The notes under the pieces: generated by a model
Databases searched by the model: none
Told to the model about the DNA's origin: nothing
The model's input: the letters and a program-made list of their open reading frames with translations, nothing else
Shown here: positions 7,092-13,700 of the stretch, piece after piece
How positions within the stretch are numbered: position 1 is the stretch's first letter
How the letters are laid out: each line of letters starts with the position of its first letter
Source: Pleurocapsa sp. MO_226.B13
GTDB lineage: Bacteria; Cyanobacteriota; Cyanobacteriia; Cyanobacteriales; Xenococcaceae
Assembly (NCBI GenBank): GCA_030064795.1
Contig: JASJEI010000155.1
Location: 1 to 19,350 of the forward strand
Direction: 5' to 3'
Length of the DNA stretch: 19,350 nucleotides
Made by a program: the position numbers and the translations under genes

Positions 7092-8434
7092 CGTTTACGA
7101 TACAATTTTCTTAAGCAAGACAAAGTGTACCGTTTGGGAAGAGTCAATGCTTCCCTCCCCACCTCGGCTAAGTCTAAACCTAGCTGTGTGGCTACTTTTC
7201 TCAAGATCGAAGCTGCACCATTACAGTCAGCATTGATTAACCAGCCTTTGGCTGTGCAATAAGTTCCTCTTGTTATTCTTTTTCCACTAAATTTATACCC
7301 CTGGGGTTTTTCACCATATATAGGTACAAGATCGTTATCTAGAAAACTACTTTTGGAACTATATGCTTCTTCGGTCTCGGTAAAGATAATTCCTACAGAC
7401 TCAGCTAATTCTTTAATTCGATTCTTTAATCTGGCAGTTGGGATAGGAACAAAATTCTGATTGTTACGTTTTCCCATGTTGGCATTAGTCTTGATCCCTT
7501 GTCCCCAACCAAAAACTATATTTCCTATACTATTAGCCAAACAGTAATTGATTATTAGACGAGCGCACTTATTAACCGCGTCGCGCATATAACAATTGCG
7601 CTTATGGGTTAATTGAGCCAGATATTCATCCCAGTAAAAATCATATTTCCCTTTCTTATATTGAGCTACAGCTTTGTTATATCGCTGGTTTACTGATTTA
7701 GTCTTTCGACCACAAGCAATAAAACTCTTTCCTTTGGTCGAGACTACTGTTAACCAATTAGTTACCCCTGGATCGATGCCAATGGCATGAGAATAATCTA
7801 GTCCTTGAGCTTTGACTGGTTCGGATTTATAGACATATTCTGCCCACAAATGACCTAGCTTCGGCACTATTCTCACTTCGGATAATTGCTCCGATTTAAA
7901 TTCAATGCCAGAAGGAATAATTATTTCTTTAAGCAGTAACTCGTTTTTGTTTTCCCTAGAAATAGACAATCGACAGTTACCTGTTACATCATCGTACTGG
8001 GAATTTTGGGCAGTAAAAGCTACTTGATACAAACCACCCGAAGTTCTGTAATTAGGAATTTTTGGCTTGTTGTTTAACTCGCCTCGCCACCAACACCTAA
8101 TTAATTTGTTATAGCTAGATATCCCTTCTACCACTGACTTAAGACATTGTTGAGCTTGTTGTCCTCCTAATGCTTGATAATGCTTGTTGTCTTGGAAATA
8201 TGAGCATAACTTAGCGTAACTAGCTTTGACTAATCTGTCTTTATAAGCAATTCGATAACAATTATTGTCATCAAAATAACTATAAGTAGGACATGACTCA
8301 AAATGAGCCTGTCTTAATTGATACAGAGCAGAGTTATAGAGATTGTTTGATTGATGGCACAGCCAAACAAAATAATCTCTCAACTCGTCACTTATTTTTT
8401 CCGTTAAGAGAATTTTTTGTGTTTTATACTTCAT
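7073..8434 (-). CDS. tnpB: TnpB-family RNA-guided nuclease, variant with displaced RuvC-II residue
   Basis: A 453-residue TnpB-like protein. I chose ATG 8434 because GAGG lies eight bases upstream, rather than the longer in-frame start at 8461. RuvC-I is present as AIGIDPGVTNW (Asp221) and RuvC-III as INADCNGAASI (Asp403). At the usual RuvC-II position, where TnpB has the glutamate of an EDL-type motif, this protein reads IVFGWGQGIK (306-315) and lacks an acid. An alternative glutamate pair lies in TETEEAYSSKSSFLD (352-366). The paired CxxC zinc ribbon of classical TnpB is absent. Both traits are typical of a known TnpB subgroup with a rearranged catalytic site, so the protein is probably still a nuclease rather than dead. 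TnpB cuts DNA matched to the omega RNA guide and helps keep the element at its donor site. Confidence 0.9.
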   Translation of the reverse strand: MKYKTQKILLTEKISDELRDYFVWLCHQSNNLYNSALYQLRQAHFESCPTYSYFDDNNCYRIAYKDRLVKASYAKLCSYFQDNKHYQALGGQQAQQCLKSVVEGISSYNKLIRCWWRGELNNKPKIPNYRTSGGLYQVAFTAQNSQYDDVTGNCRLSISRENKNELLLKEIIIPSGIEFKSEQLSEVRIVPKLGHLWAEYVYKSEPVKAQGLDYSHAIGIDPGVTNWLTVVSTKGKSFIACGRKTKSVNQRYNKAVAQYKKGKYDFYWDEYLAQLTHKRNCYMRDAVNKCARLIINYCLANSIGNIVFGWGQGIKTNANMGKRNNQNFVPIPTARLKNRIKELAESVGIIFTETEEAYSSKSSFLDNDLVPIYGEKPQGYKFSGKRITRGTYCTAKGWLINADCNGAASILRKVATQLGLDLAEVGREALTLPKRYTLSCLRKLYRKRYEMCL

Positions 8435-8470
8435 GTTAAAATCCTCAATACGCAAATACAACGCAATGGC
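8435..8470. promoter_or_regulatory. 36-bp divergent gap with two ACGCAA boxes
   Basis: The gap separates the tnpB start (8434, minus) from the small RHH gene start (8471, plus). It contains ACGCAA at 8450-8455 and again at 8461-8466, exactly 11 bp apart. Ribbon-helix-helix proteins bind short boxes repeated at about one helical turn, so this is a natural operator candidate for autoregulation and tnpB repression. The tnpB ribosome binding site also lies here. Confidence 0.45.
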
Positions 8471-8617
8471 ATGAATAAAGAAAACTTCACAATAAGATTA
8501 AGTTTAAAGCGTAAAAAGAAGTTAAAGCTTTATGCTCAACAGAAGGATAAAACAATGACTCAAGTTATCGAAGAAATGATTGATCAATTAAAATTAGAAA
8601 AAGATACACGGGGTTAA
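8471..8617 (+). CDS. Small ribbon-helix-helix (CopG/Arc-like) protein divergent from tnpB
   Basis: A 48-residue, strongly basic protein. It starts with a short strand-like stretch NFTIRLSL (residues 5-12), followed by two amphipathic helices, KRKKKLKLYAQQKD and TMTQVIEEMIDQLKL: the ribbon-helix-helix layout of CopG/Arc/MetJ-type DNA-binding dimers. I place the start at ATG 8471; the frame stays open back to 8417, but that extension overlaps tnpB and looks non-coding. No clear Shine-Dalgarno precedes it. The stop at 8615-8617 lies inside the left-end hairpin. As the only other gene in the element, it most likely represses itself and tnpB. It has no toxin partner, so an antitoxin role is less likely. 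Confidence 0.65.
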   Translation: MNKENFTIRLSLKRKKKLKLYAQQKDKTMTQVIEEMIDQLKLEKDTRG

Positions 8618-8660
8618 AACCCCTCGTGTCGTTTTTCCACCCTCGGTTAAAACACGAGGG
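8606..8660. repeat. Left-end hairpins of the tnpB element
   Basis: Three overlapping foldbacks occur: GGGGTT/AACCCC (8610-8615 with 8618-8623), CCCTCGTGT/ACACGAGGG (8621-8629 with 8652-8660), and CCCTCG/CGAGGG (8640-8645 with 8655-8660). The last two exclude each other. One of them is expected to be the subterminal hairpin read by a Y1 transposase. The GGGGTT hairpin may also end the RHH transcript. Confidence 0.6.
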
Positions 8661-8692
8661 CTATCAAACTCCCGTCCGCTTCAGGTATAGCC

Positions 8693-10168
8693 TTACCTAA
8701 CTGCTGTAGTTGGTATTTCTCCTGTACCTCGTTCTTCCTCTAATTTCTTGTTAGTCCGTTTACAGTTGATTATTCCAAAAATGAGCCAGAAAGCAAGTAA
8801 CCCCGCCGTCAGGAAGAAAATTGCTACCGAACCAAATCGATCTATTAAAGCTGGTGCAGCAGCAGTAAATAATCCACCGCCAACGATGGGTTCAAAGAAC
8901 AACTGTTTATAAGCAAAGCTTTCAAATGCACCCGTACGATTATCAGGATCGACCATGCGAATCAAAAGGATACCCGTAGCAGTGACCCCCATCGACTGTC
9001 CCATGTCTCCAAGACCACGCTCAAACCAATACACGGGTAAGATACGAGGGGCGAGATAAATAAAAGCGAGAACGTTCCAGGCAATACCCACTACCGATAA
9101 AATCAGGAATACGCCGATGTTTGCGCCTAAAACCGCTAAATTTATCGATGCTAAGGCTGTTACTACCAAAAGGTCTAAAGCTACCCCGGCAATTCTTTCT
9201 TGTAGTCTTCTGATAATTAAAACATCGAGATCGAGGCGATTCATTATTACCTGAATAATAATCCCGCCAATCAGTGCCATGGGGAATAAAGGCACTGCAC
9301 CAATTAACTCTAAACCGTTCTGTCCCCAGGTTGCAGATTCAATTAAGGTCAAGATTTGTAAAATTATCCAACCAATGGCGATCGCTACTCCTGTAAAACC
9401 AAAGTTAAGCGATAAAGGATCGATCAACAAGTTTTGCATCAACCGCGCTCTTTTTGCCAGGACGCTACTGGGTTCTGTTGGTGCTGTTTCTTGGAATTGA
9501 GCATCTCCCTCAGTCACTTCTACTGGTTCGGTTTGAATATAGCCTTTTTGACGACCCCAATGGGCGAGTAACGTGCCAAAGATAATCCCTGAAATAATCC
9601 CTACAGTAGCTAAACCAAGAGCCAAATCTCCACCTGCGGGAAAACCTAACTCAGTCAGGGTATCTGCCATCCCCCCAGCCGTCCCGTGTCCACCTTCAAA
9701 ACCAATTTCAATTAAAGCACCCGCAATCGGATTGATGCCAAATAGAGGAGTCAAAACTAGTAGTGTAATTCCAATCCCGATGACGTACTGTCCCCAAGCT
9801 ATACTTTGTCCAAAAGCGACTTGTGGTGCGGTTTTACGCCAAATGTCTTTGGGGTTAGGGATATGTTCCCCCAGAAACAAGGCTGCAAAGACAATATTAA
9901 TAAATACCCCTGGTGCTTGTGACCAAACTTCTCTCATTTCTTCGGGAAATAAACCCCCTGCAATATAGGAATCGGGATTTGCACCCAAAGAAACGGCGAT
10001 CGCGCCTAACGAGCCCGTTCCGAGTAACAGAGCGATCGCACCAGCAATAATTGATTCTGGAAGATAAAGAGTTTGAAATAGCCTAATTTTGTGTTTGATA
10101 AATCTGGCTATTAACAGCAAGACTCCTACTACAATAAAAGCAAATAAAACATTAAGTAAATTAAACAT
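8693..10168 (-). CDS. gltS: Sodium/glutamate symporter, GltS (ESS) family
   Basis: A 491-residue inner-membrane protein with around ten or more hydrophobic segments. It would import glutamate with sodium ions. The signature loop GFEGGHGTAGG (156-166) and its counterpart in the second half, GLGDMGQSMGVTATG (about 387-401), are the paired glycine-rich re-entrant regions of this family. A polar cytoplasmic stretch (about 208-240, TEPVEVTEGDAQFQE) separates the two halves, and the charged tail ends TGEIPTTAVR. The start ATG 10168 precedes a hydrophobic helix directly; its ribosome binding site is weak. It faces coaX divergently across 247 bp and is probably transcribed alone. Its stop lies about 26 bp from the putative TAM of the tnpB element, yet the gene appears intact. 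Confidence 0.9.
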   Translation of the reverse strand: MFNLLNVLFAFIVVGVLLLIARFIKHKIRLFQTLYLPESIIAGAIALLLGTGSLGAIAVSLGANPDSYIAGGLFPEEMREVWSQAPGVFINIVFAALFLGEHIPNPKDIWRKTAPQVAFGQSIAWGQYVIGIGITLLVLTPLFGINPIAGALIEIGFEGGHGTAGGMADTLTELGFPAGGDLALGLATVGIISGIIFGTLLAHWGRQKGYIQTEPVEVTEGDAQFQETAPTEPSSVLAKRARLMQNLLIDPLSLNFGFTGVAIAIGWIILQILTLIESATWGQNGLELIGAVPLFPMALIGGIIIQVIMNRLDLDVLIIRRLQERIAGVALDLLVVTALASINLAVLGANIGVFLILSVVGIAWNVLAFIYLAPRILPVYWFERGLGDMGQSMGVTATGILLIRMVDPDNRTGAFESFAYKQLFFEPIVGGGLFTAAAPALIDRFGSVAIFFLTAGLLAFWLIFGIINCKRTNKKLEEERGTGEIPTTAVR

Positions 10169-10415
10169 TACTGCGAGCTAATTATAAGTTTTGTAATCAA
10201 AAATTATTAGTTCTTCAAGTAAAGTTCTGTAATTAAAGTTACTTTATTTAAGTCTTGAGTTTAGATGTCAAGTTTTCCTTAAATAAACTTTTGAATCTGA
10301 ATTTTTGACTCAAGTTGAGAACTAATAATGCAATTCATAGGAAGATAGTATACAAGGAATATGACAGCATCTGTCTTAAGAAATATTTTTAAAATTTTGA
10401 TTTTAGCGATCGATT

Positions 10416-11186
10416 GTGTCAATTCAAACTAATACCAACTCAAACCAGCAAGATCGTTTATTTCTCGCAGTTGGCAATTCTCGGCTACATTGGGCATGGT
10501 TTAGAGATGGTCAACTAGTTCAAAATTGGGATACTCCACATCTATTAACTAAAATTGAGTCCAGTGCGATCCCTCCAAAATTATTATCCGAGCAATTAGT
10601 CAAACAAAAATTAACTAATATTCCAATTACTCTGGCTTCTGTTGTTGGGCAACAAACAAAACTTTGGTCGGGTTATTCTAATTTAAGAGCGATCGAATTA
10701 TCAGATATTAAATTAAAAAATATTTATGCCACCATGGGAATAGATCGCGCCTTAGCAGCGTGGGGAGGTGGGGAAACCTATGGCTATCCTTGCTTAGTAA
10801 TTGATGGCGGAACAGCCCTAACTTTTACAGGAGTAGACAAACAAAAACAACTAATTGGCGGGGCAATTTTACCTGGATTGCAATCGCAACTTCAGACTCT
10901 CAACCAAAAAACCGCAGCCCTACCCCAGATAGATCTCCCCACCACTTTACCACCACGTTGGGCATTGGATACAGAGGGGGCAATTGCCAGTGGAATTATC
11001 TACACTCTGATTGCAGGTATCTCTAGTTTCATTAACGATTGGCAACAACAATATCCCGACAGCCAGATAATTTTTACAGGCGGAGATGCAGAGATACTAA
11101 CTAAATATCTACATCTGCATTTTCCCGAACTAAAAACAATTTGCGATCGTCACCTGATCTTTTGGGGAATTAGACTTTGTAGTTAA
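10416..11186 (+). CDS. coaX: Type III pantothenate kinase
   Basis: A 256-residue cytoplasmic enzyme for the first step of coenzyme A synthesis, ATP-dependent phosphorylation of pantothenate. It starts at GTG 10416; no other initiator precedes the conserved N-terminal region. Motifs of the ASKHA-fold CoaX family: the phosphate-binding loop GNSRLHW (20-26), which replaces the DxGNT form usual outside cyanobacteria; MGIDRALAAWG (107-117); VIDGGTALTF (128-137), with the conserved Asp130; and GGAILPGL (148-155). CoaX is insensitive to feedback by CoA and needs a monovalent cation in characterised members. It stands alone between divergent gltS and htpG, with a tandem heptamer repeat right after its stop. 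Confidence 0.93.
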   Translation: MSIQTNTNSNQQDRLFLAVGNSRLHWAWFRDGQLVQNWDTPHLLTKIESSAIPPKLLSEQLVKQKLTNIPITLASVVGQQTKLWSGYSNLRAIELSDIKLKNIYATMGIDRALAAWGGGETYGYPCLVIDGGTALTFTGVDKQKQLIGGAILPGLQSQLQTLNQKTAALPQIDLPTTLPPRWALDTEGAIASGIIYTLIAGISSFINDWQQQYPDSQIIFTGGDAEILTKYLHLHFPELKTICDRHLIFWGIRLCS

Positions 11187-11188
11187 TT

Positions 11189-11230
11189 AATTATTAATTA
11201 TTAATTATTAGTGATTAGTGATTAGTGATT
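11189..11230. repeat. Heptanucleotide tandem repeat, 3 x AATTATT then 3 x AGTGATT
   Basis: Six exact 7-bp units lie head to tail two bases after the coaX stop: AATTATT at 11189, 11196 and 11203, then AGTGATT at 11210, 11217 and 11224. The array switches cleanly between two related units without losing phase. Short tandemly repeated heptamers are known in intergenic DNA of filamentous cyanobacteria. No function can be read from it. Confidence 0.85.
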
Positions 11231-11404
11231 AGTTCCCCAATTTACTCCTGTTTAGTATTATTTCTCATTCCTCATTCCTTCCTCCTCAAAAAAGGTAGGG
11301 TAATCCGCATGGTTACGGGTGGGGTATCCTCGAACTTTATCCCAAGAGCGATCGGACAATATTGATATTAAAAGAAGTTCACGATTGATATTGTAATTAC
11401 AAAT

Positions 11405-13375
11405 ATGGCTGTACTTGAAAAAGGCAACATTACGATCCATACCGAGAATATCTTCCCAATCATCAAGAAGTCTCTCTATACAGATCACGAAATCTTCTTG
11501 CGGGAATTAATTTCTAACTCTGTTGATGCAATCTCCAAACTAAAAATGGCATCTTTAGCAGGAGAAATGCAGGGGGAAATTGGTGAACCCCAAATCAAAA
11601 TCTCTGTAGATAAAACTAATAAAACCATCTCCGTCTCCGACAACGGTATTGGTATGACGGCAGATGAAGTAAAAAAATATATCAATCAGGTTGCATTTTC
11701 TAGCGCGGAAGACTTTATTCAAAAGTACGAGAAAAATGCCAACGATCTGATCGGACACTTCGGTTTGGGTTTCTATTCCGCGTTTATGGTGGCAGCAAAA
11801 GTAGAAATCGATACTCTATCTTATAGAGAAGGTGCAACTGCGGTACATTGGTCTTGTGATGGTTCGCCAGAATTTGAAATAACCGAAAGCGATCGCAAAA
11901 CTATCGGTACGACTATTACTCTTACTTTACAAGACGAGGAATTAGAATACGCCGAACCCCAAAGAGTCAGACAGTTAGTTAAAACCTACTGTGACTTTAT
12001 GCCTGTTAAGATTATTCTGGATAACGAACAGATTAATAAACAGGATGCACTCTGGAAAAAATCCCCCCGCGATTTAACCGACGAAGACTATTTAGAATTT
12101 TATCGTTATCTCTATCCCTTCCAAGAAGATCCTTTACTCTGGGTACATCTCAATACCGACTATCCTTTCTTACTCAACGGCATCCTCTACTTCCCCAAAC
12201 TAAAACCCGATGTAGACTTTTCTAAGGGGCAAATTCAACTCTTTTGCAATCAGGTATTTGTTAGCAAACACTGTGAAGAAATCATCCCCGAATTTCTGAT
12301 GCCTTTACAGGGTGTGATTGATAGTCCCGATATTCCTCTCAATGTCTCTCGTAGTGCCTTAACCAACGATCGCACTGTACGTCGTATTGCTGATTTTATC
12401 AGTAAAAAAATCGGTAGTCGTCTCAAGTCACTTTACGAAGAAGATCGCAGCAAATACATCAGCTGTTGGCCGGATCTTAGTACATTTGTAAAATACGGTG
12501 CCATCAGAGACGAGAAGTTCAAAAAACAAGTAGAAGACTTGATTATTTATCGCACTACCTATCAAGCCGATACTGCTAAAACTGAGTCAGCACCCAAGGT
12601 AGAAGTACAGTCTACGGAGGATGATGCTTGGTCTGATGTTTCTAACAACCAAGATAATGGTAGCACCGAACCCTATACTACCTTGAAGGAGTATTTAGAA
12701 CGCAACAAAGATAAAAGAGAAAATCAGGTTTTCTACTGTAGCGATCCTAGTACCCAAAATACCTACGTCGAACTCTATAAAAATCAAGGTTTAGAGGTAC
12801 TTTATCTCGACTCTTTTATTGACGCTAACTACTTTATTCCTTTCCTAGAAAGAGAATATTCCGAGGTTAAGTTTGCCCGCGTTGACTCCGAACTAGACGA
12901 GACATTGGTAGAAACAGACAAAGCCCAAGAAATTGTCGATCCAACTACTAACAAAACTCGTAGCGAACTAATCAAAGAGTTGTTTGAAAAAGCACTCAAC
13001 AAACCCAGAGTCAATATTAAAACTCAAGCAATCAAATCCGACGATCCTCAAGCTACTCCTCCTGCAATGGTATTACTACCCGAAGCAATGCGAAGAATGC
13101 AGGAAATGGCGGCATTGATGCAAGAGAAAACCATGGCATTCCCCGAAGATCATATCTTAACGATCAATACTGCCCATCCTTTGATTCAAAACCTCTTGGA
13201 TTTAAGTAAAACCACAATTATTCAGGGTGGCGATGATTCTAACTCGATGGTCAACTTAATGTGCAATCATATCTACGATCTGGCATTAATGTCACAAAAA
13301 GCCTTTGATGCTGAGGGAATGAAAACCTTTGTCGAACGTTCTAACAAAGTATTAACTAACTTGACCCAGAAGTAG
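11405..13375 (+). CDS. htpG: Molecular chaperone HtpG (Hsp90)
   Basis: A 656-residue Hsp90 homologue, full length for cyanobacteria. The N-terminal GHKL ATPase domain shows FLRELISNSVDAISKL (about 30-45), DNGIGMT (78-84) and LIGHFGLGFYSAFMVA (about 115-130). The middle domain includes the catalytic-arginine region NVSRSALTNDRTVR (about 313-326). An acidic, variable linker (about 395-425) precedes the C-terminal dimerisation domain. It assists folding of stress-sensitive proteins; in cyanobacteria HtpG is associated with heat, light and cold stress. A perfect 12-bp palindrome, TTGTAATTACAA (11391-11402), lies two bases before ATG 11405 in place of a clear Shine-Dalgarno. I saw no CIRCE operator. 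A rho-independent terminator follows the gene, so it is likely monocistronic. Confidence 0.97.
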   Translation: MAVLEKGNITIHTENIFPIIKKSLYTDHEIFLRELISNSVDAISKLKMASLAGEMQGEIGEPQIKISVDKTNKTISVSDNGIGMTADEVKKYINQVAFSSAEDFIQKYEKNANDLIGHFGLGFYSAFMVAAKVEIDTLSYREGATAVHWSCDGSPEFEITESDRKTIGTTITLTLQDEELEYAEPQRVRQLVKTYCDFMPVKIILDNEQINKQDALWKKSPRDLTDEDYLEFYRYLYPFQEDPLLWVHLNTDYPFLLNGILYFPKLKPDVDFSKGQIQLFCNQVFVSKHCEEIIPEFLMPLQGVIDSPDIPLNVSRSALTNDRTVRRIADFISKKIGSRLKSLYEEDRSKYISCWPDLSTFVKYGAIRDEKFKKQVEDLIIYRTTYQADTAKTESAPKVEVQSTEDDAWSDVSNNQDNGSTEPYTTLKEYLERNKDKRENQVFYCSDPSTQNTYVELYKNQGLEVLYLDSFIDANYFIPFLEREYSEVKFARVDSELDETLVETDKAQEIVDPTTNKTRSELIKELFEKALNKPRVNIKTQAIKSDDPQATPPAMVLLPEAMRRMQEMAALMQEKTMAFPEDHILTINTAHPLIQNLLDLSKTTIIQGGDDSNSMVNLMCNHIYDLALMSQKAFDAEGMKTFVERSNKVLTNLTQK

Positions 13376-13700
13376 ACTAATAATTCATACGGTGGACAAT
13401 ACCCACCAAGAGCGATCGATATTTTAACCAAAAAGTAAACCTGCAAAAGAAGACAAGCTAAACATCAACAATATCACTAGGAACGGGAATAAACCACCCG
13501 TTCTTTTTTTATATCTAGTAATAAGATTGTGTAAATTTATTCTGTGCGAGTTTTTCTGCGTAATACTAAAAGTTATAATTATATTTTATAAATTTTGTAG
13601 CTAAAGCATACATTTAGTTATTAGTTCCTAGTCTTTGCTTCTTTCCCCCCTCTTTATCTCCCCATCTCTCTACAAGTAGCAAGCTTCAAAATATTCCAGA
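13376..13700. other. Convergent intergenic region between htpG and the TpsA-like gene
   Basis: These 325 bp contain the htpG terminator (13481-13510) and otherwise A/T-rich sequence without a supportable gene. A pyrimidine-rich stretch (about 13640-13672) lies near the stop of the minus-strand gene. I see no RNA gene here. Confidence 0.6.
13481..13510 (+). terminator. Rho-independent terminator of htpG
   Basis: GAACGGG (13481-13487) pairs with CCCGTTC (13497-13503) across a nine-base loop, followed directly by a run of T to 13510. It lies 105 bp after the htpG stop and reads in the plus direction. Confidence 0.85.

Larger units (their letters stand above)
7053..8662 (-). mobile_element. Solo-tnpB insertion element (IS1341-type, IS200/IS605 superfamily)
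   Basis: The element carries tnpB on the minus strand and a small divergent ORF, with a hairpin at each end. It has no tnpA, so it would depend on a Y1 transposase from elsewhere. Read on the minus strand, the left end starts near 8662, directly after TTGAT (8663-8667), the kind of pentamer known as the insertion target and TAM in ISDra2. The right end lies just past the hairpin at 7061-7091. Exact termini are not determined: the right boundary could be 7050-7060 and the left could extend to about 8685. The element separates the truncated XRE gene from gltS. Confidence 0.7.

Noticed and set aside
8417..8470. Longer N-terminal extension of the RHH protein
   Set aside because: It would overlap the tnpB start codon and ribosome binding site, and the extension does not resemble the RHH fold; ATG 8471 is preferred.
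9279..9968. Plus-strand open frames opposite gltS
   Set aside because: Mirror-frame shadows of hydrophobic coding sequence; no family motif or start signal.
11258..11488. Minus-strand 76-codon frame over the htpG start
   Set aside because: It is antisense to conserved htpG codons and its remaining half lies in low-complexity leader DNA.
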